Notes: generated by a model from the sequence alone, not told the origin. Counted from the first letter of the stretch, positions 19,044 through 28,071 are shown. The stretch is 64,000 bases of DNA from Paraburkholderia azotifigens (GCF_007995085.1 NZ_VOQS01000005.1:1984001-2048000), one strand, 5' to 3'. Numbers and translations are program-made.

Positions 19044-19374
19044 GTGTGAGTCTCTCCTTGATAGGGGCAGCGAGCGAAGACGCCCGCCGCACGAGTCTGA
19101 CGGCCAGCTTTACGGTATTGCCGCTGGCGGCCGCTCGTATGTATGGGCATTGTGAATACGCACAAGCATACGCAAATGTCCCACTGCTTGCAGTGCGCGC
19201 GCCAGTTCACTTTCGTGGTCAATACCGCGATTGATCACGGGCGGGTGTCGATTGATGCGTGCGGGGAATCATTCGCTCGCGCTTGCGACAGGGCGACAAG
19301 GAAGACGACAATAAGCGCGCCCCAAAGACCAAACCACCAAACCGCCGATCCTGCGCCCGCCACGGGCACCGACG
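19044..19374. other. divergent intergenic region
   Basis: 331 bp between the divergent msrB and the tag-like gene. No extra gene, terminator or clear operator was seen; promoters for both genes must lie here. Confidence 0.5.
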
Positions 19375-20058
19375 ATGAAGAAAGCACCTCCCGCCACAAA
19401 GCCCGCCGCCAGGAAGTCACGCGCCGCAGCAAAAAAAGCGGCGCGTCCGACGAAGCCGCAGCCGCTCGATGCAATCGTTGGCGCCGACGGTCTCGCGCGT
19501 CCGCCATGGGCCGCCGTCGACCCGCTGCTCAAGCACTACTACGACACCGAATGGGGCATGCCCGTGCGCGACGAGCGCGGCCTGTTCGAACGGCTGAGCC
19601 TGGAGGCGTTTCAGTCGGGACTGTCGTGGGCGACCATTCTGCGCAAGCGCGACGCCTTTCGTGAGGCGTTCGCGGGCTTCGATCCCGATGTGGTTGCAAC
19701 ATTCGACGACAAGGACGTTGAACGCCTGCTCGCCGACGAACGCATCATCCGCAACCGCGCAAAGATTCTCGCGACGATTGCCAACGCGGCCGCGACAATC
19801 CGTTTGCGCGAAGAAGGCGGGCTGGCCGCGCTGATCTGGTCGTTCCAGCCGCACACGACGCCCGCGCCTCGCACGATCGCCGACATCCCCACGACTTCCG
19901 CCGAATCCATTGCGTTAAGCAAGGCGCTGCGCACGCGCGGCTTCGCCTTCGTCGGGCCGACAACGATGCATGCACTGATGGAAGCGACGGGCATTGTCGA
20001 TACGCATCTCGTCGACAGTCATCGCCGCGGCAGTTCGGGTGTCTGGCCGCGCGATTGA
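19375..20058 (+). CDS. DNA-3-methyladenine glycosylase I (Tag-like) lacking the usual zinc ligands
   Basis: 227 residues. A Lys/Ala/Pro-rich extension (about 1-40) precedes a Tag domain: YYDTEWGMPVRDERGLFERL, QSGLSWATILRKRD, NRAKILATIANA, KALRTRGFAFVGPTT. Tag removes 3-methyladenine from alkylated DNA. Compared with E. coli Tag, Cys4 is replaced (RPPWA), His17 is Tyr (HYYDTEWG) and Cys179 is Ser (HLVDS); only one His of the Cys2His2 zinc clasp remains. The E. coli comparison is from memory. Confidence 0.87.
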   Translation: MKKAPPATKPAARKSRAAAKKAARPTKPQPLDAIVGADGLARPPWAAVDPLLKHYYDTEWGMPVRDERGLFERLSLEAFQSGLSWATILRKRDAFREAFAGFDPDVVATFDDKDVERLLADERIIRNRAKILATIANAAATIRLREEGGLAALIWSFQPHTTPAPRTIADIPTTSAESIALSKALRTRGFAFVGPTTMHALMEATGIVDTHLVDSHRRGSSGVWPRD

Positions 20059-20061
20059 ATA

Positions 20062-20502
20062 TCAACTGGTGCGTCGCGCGGCCATGAACGCCTCGACATA
20101 GCGAAGCGCCTGCTCGCACTGATCGAGCGACAGCATGTGAATCGAATTGGGCAGCGGATCGAAGCCCAGTTCGGTCGCGACCCAGCGGATCGCCTTCGCG
20201 CGCGCTTCGAAGGCATTCACGCCATCGCGCCGCACCTTGCCGGCGACGAGCGGCTCGAGCGTATCGTGCAAGCGGCTTTTTGCGTCGCGCAACGCGGCAT
20301 CGGCGAGGCGGCCGAGCGGGACATGCCGCGTGCTGCGAGCGGGAATGCCGATCCACGCCTGACACGGCGCGCAAACCCAGACAGGGCCGTGATCGTCGCG
20401 ATACGGATAGATTTCGTCGCCAGCGCGCGCCAGCACGGCTTTTGCGCCGCAGTAGTCGCACAGCGGCTGCGGCAGCGCCTTGACGGGTTTGCCTACGCGC
20501 AT
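20062..20502 (-). CDS. zinc-finger-containing protein (DUF3268-like)
   Basis: A 146-residue protein with a four-Cys cluster near its start (CDYCGAK and, about 30 residues later, CAPC), a Trp between, and a helical C-terminus. It looks like the small zf-containing DUF3268 proteins. The start MRVGKPVKAL was chosen because the upstream extension to 20646 runs into the next gene. It ends 3 bp from the convergent tag-like gene. Role unknown. Confidence 0.7.
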   Translation of the reverse strand: MRVGKPVKALPQPLCDYCGAKAVLARAGDEIYPYRDDHGPVWVCAPCQAWIGIPARSTRHVPLGRLADAALRDAKSRLHDTLEPLVAGKVRRDGVNAFEARAKAIRWVATELGFDPLPNSIHMLSLDQCEQALRYVEAFMAARRTS

Positions 20503-20629
20503 CGCAGCGCCTCGGCGGGTTTCACGGGCTTCATACGGTTGGAAAAAAACGACGATTCGAAGAGGATCAGCGTACCCAACGATACCAGTTGACCGTTCTT
20601 CGTACGAGAGGCAAGGCGATGCGCCAAGG

Positions 20630-21511
20630 CTACGGCCCGTCCACACGCCCAGGTGTCGACGACGCCGGCGGCGGAATCGCGGTCGCGGGCGTGCCCAGAC
20701 GCGTTGCGGGCAACGCGCCTTGCATCGTGCGCGGCGCCATCGTCCGAAGCAGGACGAGATCGCGTTCCGGATCGGGCATGGCGATGATCGCGTGCAAGGT
20801 CACACGCGTCGTCCAGCACACATCGGACGGCGTCGCCAGCTTCGGGTTCGACGTATAGAACGCGAACCGCTCGAGGTCTTTCTGGTCGCCGCGCAGCTCG
20901 GCGATCAGTGTGCGCGTCAGCTGGTTCTCCGCCGCCGCGTACTGCTGCGGCGTCGGTGCGGGCAGGGGCGCATTCGACGCCTCGCTGACCAGCACCTTGT
21001 AAAGCAGGCCGAAATACTGGTCGACGTCGGCGTCCGACATTTCGCGCAACGACACGTGATTCATCACCGCACTCATATCGTCAAGACCGAAGCAGTTGAC
21101 GGGAACCAGCTCGTCGAGAAAACGCGTCAGCAGCTTCACATACTGAAGCCGGTCCGACGGCGATAAATGCGCCAGACCGTTCGACATCAGGTCTTCGCGT
21201 GCCTTGGGATCGAGAAAGATCTGCCCGACATGCTGACCGCCGTTCTGAATGTCTTGGGCGATCACGGGATCCTGTTGAATCTTCTCGACCCAACGCAGAA
21301 TGATCCGCGACTTGTTCGAGTTCGTCTCGATGCCGTGCCGGCGCAAGAGCTGCTCGAGATCGTTCGATTCGGAATTCATGCCGCTCACGGCTGAGTCCGG
21401 CGCAGCAGACTGCGGGGCAGCATCAGACTCGCGGCGTATCGCGGCATGAGCCAACGCCGTGAAAAGCAGTGCCGTTGCCAGCAGAATGAGAACAGAGGCG
21501 GAACGTCTCAT
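20630..21511 (-). CDS. secreted protein of unknown function, third gene of DUF3300/DUF2950 operon
   Basis: 293 residues with a signal peptide ending at AHA before AIRR. The mature protein is helical, with a low-complexity Ala/Pro/Thr tail (PATAIPPPASS). Two Cys (VNCFGL and DVCWTT) could form a disulfide. I do not recognise a family. It lies 54 bp downstream of the DUF2950 gene on the same strand and is probably cotranscribed with it. Confidence 0.75.
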   Translation of the reverse strand: MRRSASVLILLATALLFTALAHAAIRRESDAAPQSAAPDSAVSGMNSESNDLEQLLRRHGIETNSNKSRIILRWVEKIQQDPVIAQDIQNGGQHVGQIFLDPKAREDLMSNGLAHLSPSDRLQYVKLLTRFLDELVPVNCFGLDDMSAVMNHVSLREMSDADVDQYFGLLYKVLVSEASNAPLPAPTPQQYAAAENQLTRTLIAELRGDQKDLERFAFYTSNPKLATPSDVCWTTRVTLHAIIAMPDPERDLVLLRTMAPRTMQGALPATRLGTPATAIPPPASSTPGRVDGP

Positions 21512-21565
21512 GTTGCCCCAATTCGCGATAACGTCGGACGTGCCGGATGCTTCTGCCAGCGCGTT

Positions 21566-22486
21566 TCAGGGCTGGTCCTTGGTCCAGCCGGGCCCGGGGT
21601 CGAACGATGTCATCGCCTTCGCTTTTTCCGCGCTGTCGGGCCCGAGGTCGCGCTCGTAGACCTGCCCGGCGTGACTCACCATGAAGCTCTTGATGCCCGT
21701 GTCCCCATAGCGCGCGGGCCACGCGATCACGGCAAAACCGCCGAACAGCTTGCCGTGCGCGAGATAGTCGTATGCGCCGCCCGGCGCGTGCGGTCCTTGC
21801 GACGTGAGCAGCTTGTAGTGATACCCGTGATAGCCGGCGTCGCCGGCGTTGCGCGCCGCCGTCGCCGCCCGGATGAACGCCGGTCCGAGGGGACTGGGCG
21901 GTGCATCCGCCTGCGTCGGCCAGTACAGGCCGTCCTGTTTGCCGGGCGAGCTCGACAGCTTCGACGCGTACGACAGCAGCCCGTCGCCGTCGTGATCGGT
22001 GAGCGCGTATTCGCGCTGCGCATCGTAGATCGCGAGCATCGTCTGGATCACGGCGAGTTCGTTGCGGCCGATGCGGCGCAGCCGCATTTCTTCAGCGCCC
22101 GCGCGGGTATCGAAATGCCATCCCTGTGCGGACTTCAGCAGCGGAATCGGGAACGTCCAGCCGTCGCCACCCACCGAGATGTGTGCGTGATGATCGTCCG
22201 TCTGCTGGATTTCATGCGACTTGCCCCACTCGTCGATGAAGCGGCTCCGCACGTCCGCGCCGACGGGCGGAATCCAGTTGCGGAAATCGCGGCCGAAGAG
22301 CGATTGCAGCGTCGCTTCCTGGTTATCAGCGATGGCTTCGCCGAACGCATTCATCGCGGCATCGGGCGAACTGAAGTTCTTCTGCGCATGTGCCGTCGAC
22401 ACGGCAACACACAGCGCGCATGCAAGCGCAACCGCGCGTAGCGCGGCCGCCCCCGAACCCGGACGGAATCCTGACGATGTTGTCAT
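21566..22486 (-). CDS. DUF2950 family periplasmic protein
   Basis: 306 residues with a signal peptide ending at AHA before QKNF. Family features are FSSPDAAMNAFGEAIADN near the start, GLYWPT in the middle and GGFAVIAWPARYGDTGIKSF near the end. The biochemical role is not known. It starts 11 bp after the DUF3300 gene; these two families often occur as neighbours, so they probably work together in the envelope. Confidence 0.88.
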   Translation of the reverse strand: MTTSSGFRPGSGAAALRAVALACALCVAVSTAHAQKNFSSPDAAMNAFGEAIADNQEATLQSLFGRDFRNWIPPVGADVRSRFIDEWGKSHEIQQTDDHHAHISVGGDGWTFPIPLLKSAQGWHFDTRAGAEEMRLRRIGRNELAVIQTMLAIYDAQREYALTDHDGDGLLSYASKLSSSPGKQDGLYWPTQADAPPSPLGPAFIRAATAARNAGDAGYHGYHYKLLTSQGPHAPGGAYDYLAHGKLFGGFAVIAWPARYGDTGIKSFMVSHAGQVYERDLGPDSAEKAKAMTSFDPGPGWTKDQP

Positions 22487-22497
22487 GCTCGTGTCTC

Positions 22498-23874
22498 CTA
22501 GCGTCTTCCGCCGCGCGCACCGCCGCCACCGGCCCGCATGCCGCCTCCGCCGCTCGGCCGGTTGAAGCCGGAGCTCTGCGCGCTGGCGCGTCCCCGATCG
22601 TAGTTGCGCTGTGTCGCGCCGCCCGAGCCTACGCCTTGAAACGCGCTGTCGCGGCCGCCGCTGAAACCGCTGTTACCGCCGCCGCCCGCGCGATCGCTGG
22701 CGCGCGTGACGTCGCCCGCGCCTGCACCGGCGCGGTTCGACACGCCGCCGCGGTCGCCGGCAGCCGGGCGGTCCGCTGCGCCCGCGCGGTTGCCCGTATT
22801 CGACCGGTCCGCCACCGATGCACGGTTGCCCGCATTGCCGCGATCGGCTGTCGTTGCACGGTTGCCCGCGCCCGCACGGTCAGCCGTGTTCGCGCGCCCG
22901 CCCGCGCCTGCATCGCGGCCGCGGAAATCGGAGCGTCCTTCGGCGCCGGGCACGTTCCGCGAATACTTTTCGCGGGTCGCGTTGTCCCGGTAAGCCACAC
23001 CCTGACGATGGCTGCCGTCGTGCTGCCAGCGGCCTCCCTGGACCTTGGTGCGGTCGAAGTTGCGATCGATGTTCGCGGCCTTGTTGACGTTGATATTGAC
23101 GTCGCCGCCGCCCCAGTTGCAATTGCTGAAGATTGCGCCGGCGGCGGCGAGCCCGATGCCCCACGCGAATCCCGTCATCAGCGCTCCGCCCGGATAGTAG
23201 GCCGGGGGAGGCGGCCAATAGGTCGGCGGATAAGCGGGATAGCTCCACGCGCCATACACGACGGTCGGGTTGTACGCGGGCACGTAGATCACCTGCGGAT
23301 TCGCAGGCTCGACCTTGATGATCGTCTCCCCGCCGCCGGCGGGCGGCTGTTCGACGACCACGTTCTGCTGCTCGTTCGATTTCAGATTGCCGGAATCTTT
23401 CGCTCGCGCCCGGAGCCGCTGCACGGCGGCGAATACGTCCTTCTGCTGCGCGAGAAAGGCGTCGCCGAGTTTCTGCGTCCAGTCGAGCTTGTCGTTCATC
23501 GGTTCGAGAATTTGCGGGAATGCGACCATCGATTTCACGCTGACATCCCACGGCTGACTTTCGACGGCCTTCACGGCGGCATCGCCCTTGACGTTCGGAT
23601 TGGCCTTGACCCAACGCGCCGCGTGCACGATTTCCAGCGGATACGTCGACGCCATTAGCACTTGCGACAGCACGGAATCGGGATATAGCGCGATGGGCGC
23701 GACGAGCGCCTCGATTTCCTCTGGCTTGAACGGTTCAGCGGGCGCGGCTGCGGGCGCGGCTGCAGACGTGGGTTGCTGCTGGGTTTGAGCCTGTACGCCG
23801 CCTGCACTGAATGCGAGCGCGGCAAGGATCCACAGGCATAGTGCGAAGGCCCGTTCCAGGCGGGATGGGGACAT
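22498..23874 (-). CDS. DUF3300 family secreted protein with repeat-rich C-terminus
   Basis: 458 residues. The start at 23874 follows an AAGGAGC Shine-Dalgarno; the frame extends to 24033 without one. The signal peptide ends near VQAQ. The conserved N-terminal domain runs from EEIEALVAPIALYPDSVLSQ to YNPTVVYGAWSYPAYPP. The last 160 residues are Gly/Arg/Ala/Asn-rich, with tandem units of the form NRAxxADR, and end in an Arg/Gly tail. First gene of a three-gene operon. Confidence 0.87.
   Translation of the reverse strand: MSPSRLERAFALCLWILAALAFSAGGVQAQTQQQPTSAAAPAAAPAEPFKPEEIEALVAPIALYPDSVLSQVLMASTYPLEIVHAARWVKANPNVKGDAAVKAVESQPWDVSVKSMVAFPQILEPMNDKLDWTQKLGDAFLAQQKDVFAAVQRLRARAKDSGNLKSNEQQNVVVEQPPAGGGETIIKVEPANPQVIYVPAYNPTVVYGAWSYPAYPPTYWPPPPAYYPGGALMTGFAWGIGLAAAGAIFSNCNWGGGDVNINVNKAANIDRNFDRTKVQGGRWQHDGSHRQGVAYRDNATREKYSRNVPGAEGRSDFRGRDAGAGGRANTADRAGAGNRATTADRGNAGNRASVADRSNTGNRAGAADRPAAGDRGGVSNRAGAGAGDVTRASDRAGGGGNSGFSGGRDSAFQGVGSGGATQRNYDRGRASAQSSGFNRPSGGGGMRAGGGGARGGRR
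22728..22900. repeat. imperfect tandem repeat inside DUF3300 gene
   Basis: Five or six degenerate units of about 30 bp encode variants of a ten-residue Ala/Gly/Asn-Arg-x-x-x-Ala-Asp-Arg motif. Unit number may vary between strains. Confidence 0.6.
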
Positions 23875-24230
23875 GGCCGCTCCTTCAGACTGAATAACAG
23901 GGATCCGAACTGATCGGCCCCGCCGTGACTGACGGAAAAACGGAAATGGCTTGTACAGGAATGCGGCATCGACTCTATTGGATGTTAGGACATCCGTGCG
24001 TGAAGTGATGCAAATACTCGGCCTGCTTGCCATCGATGCAAGGGCCGTTATCGGATGAAGTAATTAAGGACTGTGTGAGTCACGCACACGGCGTCATGGA
24101 GCGCACGTGCTGGATACGCAGCGATTCGATACAGGAGGGCGTTGCACACATTGCATCAATACGCGAGCGCGGCGCGTGTCGACGGAAGCCGTCACGCGCC
24201 GCGCATTCGACGCGAACAATCAGATGAACC
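23875..24230. other. intergenic region upstream of DUF3300 operon
   Basis: 356 bp between the DUF3300 start and the end of the cytochrome fusion gene. It contains one dyad, GGATGT-TAGG-ACATCC (23980-23995), about 106 bp upstream of the DUF3300 start, which could be an operator. No further gene was seen. Confidence 0.45.
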
Positions 24231-25457
24231 TTACTTGCCCGCGTTGAGCTTCATGGTCGACGCGCGCGCGTCGTCGGCCGTCATCTTCGTGCCGCTCGCG
24301 CGATAGCCGTTGGAATAGAGCAGGAACGCCATGATGTCCGCGTAGTCCTGATCTTTCATCTTGCCCGGCTTGTCGGCTGGCATGTTCGTCGACAGATAGG
24401 TGAACACGCCGCCGATCGTCAGATGCGCATTCGATGCCGGCGCGAACGCCGGCCCTTGCAGCGCCGGCGCTGTCACGCCCTGCAACTGCGCACCGTGGCA
24501 TTTCGCGCACGCCGACGAGTAGAGCGTCTTGCCGTGCGTCGCTTGCGCCTGATCGAATGACGGTGTGCCGCTCGCGTCGGCGGCGATCTTGATGAAGCCG
24601 CCGGCGTTGTCCGCAGTCGCCGTCGCGAGCAGCGCACGTTGCGCGAAGGCGCGCGATGCAGCGGGTCCGTCGCGAAAGCGCGCGGCATCGTCGCTGGCTG
24701 CCGCGTCGAGCGCGTGCGCAGGCAACGCCCAGTCGTGCGTCAAGGCGACGAGGCGGCCATTGCCCGACAACCGGTCGAGCGCCGCGTCGATCCTCGGACG
24801 CATCGCAGCGGTGCGCGGCCCGAACGCGAATACGAGTTGCCAGTCTGCGTACGGCGAGCGCGCGGCGGAAACCGTGAATTGACGTTGCGGATGCGCGAGC
24901 CGATACGCGACGACAGCCGGATACCAGACGATCGCGCGCTGCGCCTGTCCCTTCGCTACGGCCTCGACCGTCAACGCCGACGTATTCTCCAGATCGAGCG
25001 TGACGCTCGCCTGTTGCACGGCGATGAGCTGCGCGGGGCTCGCATACGTTGCCGCGACGGTGTTCTTCGCGGCGCCCTGCGGATTGGCGTCGGGCGCTTC
25101 GATGCTCACGTAGCCCGCGCGCAGATAGCCGCGCGAGAATTGCAGCTTGCTGCTGGAGCCGTCAGCCACCGTCGAGCGCGGAAAGCCCGCGATCACGTCG
25201 CACTCGCGTGCGAGCGTTCTGTCGAGTTCCTTCAGCGACACGCCGTCATCGTCACCTTCGCCGATGCCGTGCCTGACGATCGTCGCGGCGATGCCCGCCT
25301 GCGCAAACGCGTCGCGCGCGACGGCTTCGTCCAGAGACGCCGACGGACTGCCGGGAAACGTACAGACCTTCACGGCCGCCGTCGCGTGAACGGACGTGAG
25401 CGCGACACAGACGGCAAGCACGCCTGCCGCCGGAATACGATTGAGAGAGAGGTTCAT
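24231..25457 (-). CDS. XoxJ/MoxJ-like periplasmic protein fused to a C-type cytochrome
   Basis: 408 residues with a signal peptide ending about THATA. Residues about 28-265 resemble the solute-binding-like protein of methanol dehydrogenase clusters (KVCTFPGSPSASLDEAV, SPYADWQLVFAFGP). A single-heme class I cytochrome follows, with CAKCH at 317-321 and a likely Met ligand in NMPADKPGKM. It starts 69 bp after the PQQ dehydrogenase gene on the same strand. In methylotrophs these two parts are separate proteins (J and G). The fused protein probably accepts electrons from the dehydrogenase. Confidence 0.82.
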   Translation of the reverse strand: MNLSLNRIPAAGVLAVCVALTSVHATAAVKVCTFPGSPSASLDEAVARDAFAQAGIAATIVRHGIGEGDDDGVSLKELDRTLARECDVIAGFPRSTVADGSSSKLQFSRGYLRAGYVSIEAPDANPQGAAKNTVAATYASPAQLIAVQQASVTLDLENTSALTVEAVAKGQAQRAIVWYPAVVAYRLAHPQRQFTVSAARSPYADWQLVFAFGPRTAAMRPRIDAALDRLSGNGRLVALTHDWALPAHALDAAASDDAARFRDGPAASRAFAQRALLATATADNAGGFIKIAADASGTPSFDQAQATHGKTLYSSACAKCHGAQLQGVTAPALQGPAFAPASNAHLTIGGVFTYLSTNMPADKPGKMKDQDYADIMAFLLYSNGYRASGTKMTADDARASTMKLNAGK

Positions 25458-25526
25458 TTCAAGGCGTCCGGAAAGAGCGGAACGCGCGCGGCGATGCATC
25501 CGCTGCGCGTGCCGCTTCTGCAAAGA

Positions 25527-27254
25527 TCACGAATGGTTGAGGGCGAACACGTACAGCGTTCCGCCGCGCGGCACCTTGTCGGCGGCCTTTGCCATCGGGC
25601 CGCCCCAGATCGGATTCGCGCCGCCATAGCCCGCGAGCACGGCGACATATTCCTTGCCGTCGATCTCGAACACCGACGGCTGCGCAATGATGCCGCTTGC
25701 GAGCTTCGGGCTTTGCCACAAGACCTTGCCGCTCGTGACGTCGAAGGCGTAAAGATGTCCGTCGAGCGAGCCGCTGAACGCGAGGCCGCTCGCCGTCGTC
25801 GCGACGCCGCCGTTCCACGGCAGCTTGCTCCAGTGGCTCCAGAGCTTCTTGCCCGTGTTCACGTCGATGGCCTGCAGTTCGCCGTATCCCTTGCTGCCCG
25901 GTTCGGGCTTGATCTCGAAGCCTTCGCCGAGATAGGGCAGGCCTTCCATATACGTGACCGACTTGCCGGACAGCGACATGCACGCGTGCAGCGTGGGAAT
26001 GATTGCAATGTGCTTGTCTGCGTCGTAGGAAACCGACCACCAGTTCTTGCCGCCAAGGAAGCTCGGACAGGTTTCGATGGTCGTACCCGTCTTCGGATAT
26101 TTCGATTCGTCCTGTACGGGTTTGCCGTCGGCTGTATAGCCCGTGACGGAGGTGGCCTTTACGAATGGACGCGCATAGATCAGCTTGCCGTTGCTGCGAT
26201 CGATCGCGTGGAAATAGCCGTTGCGGTCCGCGTGGATGATCGCGTCATAGTCCTTGCCGTCGTATTTGATGTTGGCGAGGACGGGCGTGTTGACGCCGTC
26301 ATAGTCCCACGTGTCGTGACGCGTGTACTGGTAGTGCCATTTGAGGTTGCCCGTTTTCGGATCGAGCGCGAGCAGCGAGTCCGAATAGAGGTTGTCGCCG
26401 GGGCGAAGATCGGCGAGCCACGGTCCGGGGTTGCCGACGCCCCAGTAGAGCGTCTTGCTGCCGGGGTCGTACGTGCCCGTCAGCCATGCGGGCGCGCCGC
26501 CGTGCTCCTGCATGCCGTCGGGCCACGTATTGCCGTTCGGCTCCTTCGCGCCGGGCACCGTATAGCGCTTCCATTGGACGTTGCCGTTCTCGGGATCGAG
26601 CGCCGCAATGAAGCCGCGCGCACCGTACTCGCCGCCCGAACTGCCGACCACGAGCGCGCCGTCGAGCGCGAGCGGCGCAAGCGAGAACGCGTAGCCCGTG
26701 CCCGGTTCGAACATCGCCTTCTTCCACACCAGGGAACCGCTTTGCGCGTCGAGCGCGGCCACTTCGCCGTTCAGCATCGCGACATAGACGTTCTTGCCGT
26801 ACAGCGCGACGCCGCGATTCACAACGTCGCAGCACGCGTTCTTGAAGGCTTCGGCGCCGAGCTTCGGTTCGTACTTCCAGAGTTGCTTGCCGGTCGCTGC
26901 ATCGAATGCATAGACGTTGTCTTTGGGCGTGGTCACGAACAGAAAGCGACCGTTGATGATGGGCGTCGCTTCGAAACCTTGCTGAAGGTCTGCCGGAAAC
27001 TTGTACGCCCACGCCTGCTTCAGGTTCTTCACATTCGACGTATCGATCTGCTTGAGCGGCGAATGCGCCTGACCGTTGTATGTGCGGTAGTACGTGAGCC
27101 AGCCGGGATCGCTTTGCGCCGACGTGAGCCGGTCGTAGGTCACGGCGGGATAGTCGGCCGCGGCGGCTGCCGTCGCGGGCTTCATACCGATTGCCGCCAC
27201 GACGCCCGCGACGAGCATCGCGAGCCGCGTGGCCGAAGCCGGACTTGTCTTCAT
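25527..27254 (-). CDS. PQQ-dependent alcohol dehydrogenase with lanthanide-type metal site
   Basis: 575-residue periplasmic quinoprotein; the start at 27254 follows GGAGACA. It has beta-propeller tryptophan-docking repeats, the adjacent cysteines C141-C142 that form the disulfide over PQQ, and the catalytic Asp in TWDYDGVN (Asp317). The residue two positions on is Asp319. MxaF-type calcium enzymes carry Ala at this place, while XoxF, ExaF and PedH carry Asp, which coordinates the lanthanide. The substrate is probably a short primary alcohol or aldehyde. The gene has its own sigma-54 promoter, and the cytochrome fusion follows. Confidence 0.88.
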   Translation of the reverse strand: MKTSPASATRLAMLVAGVVAAIGMKPATAAAAADYPAVTYDRLTSAQSDPGWLTYYRTYNGQAHSPLKQIDTSNVKNLKQAWAYKFPADLQQGFEATPIINGRFLFVTTPKDNVYAFDAATGKQLWKYEPKLGAEAFKNACCDVVNRGVALYGKNVYVAMLNGEVAALDAQSGSLVWKKAMFEPGTGYAFSLAPLALDGALVVGSSGGEYGARGFIAALDPENGNVQWKRYTVPGAKEPNGNTWPDGMQEHGGAPAWLTGTYDPGSKTLYWGVGNPGPWLADLRPGDNLYSDSLLALDPKTGNLKWHYQYTRHDTWDYDGVNTPVLANIKYDGKDYDAIIHADRNGYFHAIDRSNGKLIYARPFVKATSVTGYTADGKPVQDESKYPKTGTTIETCPSFLGGKNWWSVSYDADKHIAIIPTLHACMSLSGKSVTYMEGLPYLGEGFEIKPEPGSKGYGELQAIDVNTGKKLWSHWSKLPWNGGVATTASGLAFSGSLDGHLYAFDVTSGKVLWQSPKLASGIIAQPSVFEIDGKEYVAVLAGYGGANPIWGGPMAKAADKVPRGGTLYVFALNHS

Positions 27255-27355
27255 CGTTGTCTCCTGTCCCATCCAAGATGGTTGTGGGTGAGTTATCGGT
27301 GCGACGCCTGTCAGCAGCGCTTCGTCGGCGTGTGTGAAGGCGGCGGGCTCGTAAA

Positions 27356-27371
27356 GGCAAGTCGCATGCCA
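27356..27371 (-). promoter_or_regulatory. sigma-54 promoter (-24/-12) of the PQQ dehydrogenase gene
   Basis: On the minus strand TGGCATGCGACTTGCC matches the consensus TGGCACG-N4-TTGCW with GG and GC at the exact 10-bp spacing. It lies about 100 bases upstream of the dehydrogenase start. The gap 27255-27632 holds no other recognisable element except a weak GACAC/GTGTC dyad at 27504-27526. Confidence 0.8.
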
Positions 27372-27632
27372 TTGTTTGGCTATCCTTGCGAATCGGCGTG
27401 TGTGCTGTCGAACCGATATGCGCCCGCTGCGATTACGCATTGAAGAGGCGCATGCGGCGTGTTGCATCGTGGAGCAGTGGACAGTTCGCCTGTTGCCGTA
27501 TGTGACACCGCGACATGTGATGTGTCTCGATGCGCGTCGACGACGTGCGCCTCGCTGAGTGGCATGCTTCTCGCACATTGCATTGCTACGAGCGCGAACG
27601 TGTAGCGTCGTCAATCAGCGAGTGCGAAGGTC

Positions 27633-27872
27633 ATGAACAGTTTGCGGGCGATGGTCGAGCGGTGGCTGGCGCACATGCCGCTGTGCGAAGTGAGTTTTGC
27701 CAGATTCGGATGCGAAGGCGGCGGACGCCGCTGTCATGTGCGTGTCGATGTGCATCGACCGGAAGGCGATGTCACGATTCATTTCTTCCGTCATCGCGAC
27801 GGCATGTGGCGTGTGTTTCCGCCGACTGCCGCGCCGGTTGCGATGCGTATCGCTACGACGCGCGGCGACTGA
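27633..27872 (+). CDS. small hypothetical protein
   Basis: 79 residues on the strand opposite to the alcohol dehydrogenase genes, preceded by GAAGGTC. It has a short amphipathic start (MNSLRAMVERWLAHMPL), two Cys and no known domain. It overlaps the end of the small membrane protein gene by 20 bases, tail to tail. It may be real or a chance frame. Confidence 0.45.
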   Translation: MNSLRAMVERWLAHMPLCEVSFARFGCEGGGRRCHVRVDVHRPEGDVTIHFFRHRDGMWRVFPPTAAPVAMRIATTRGD

Positions 27873-28071
27873 GTTCGGCGGCACTATTGGCTTTTGCCGT
27901 CGTATCTGCCGTTGCGTTGTTCCGGAAGGGCGATGCGAGACGCCCGTTGTCAGCGCTAAGCCGCCACTCCGTGTGCGACTTGTGCAGCATCCATATCCAC
28001 ATGGCGGCGGACAGCAGTGCGAGCACACCGAGCGTACCGCCGAGAATCAGAAACATCATCAGGTCGGACAT
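27853..28071 (-). CDS. small single-pass membrane protein in the pqqA-pqqD unit
   Basis: 72 residues: one N-terminal membrane helix (about residues 4-28, MFLILGGTLGVLALLSAAMW) and a short polar cytoplasmic or periplasmic tail. A GAGGACAG Shine-Dalgarno precedes the ATG. It begins 39 bp after pqqD on the same strand. The family is not recognised. Confidence 0.65.
   Translation of the reverse strand: MSDLMMFLILGGTLGVLALLSAAMWIWMLHKSHTEWRLSADNGRLASPFRNNATADTTAKANSAAELSRRAS

Noticed and set aside
24639..27443. 934-residue open frame on the plus strand
   Set aside because: It runs antisense across both the cytochrome fusion and the PQQ dehydrogenase; composition is Arg-rich and no family is seen.
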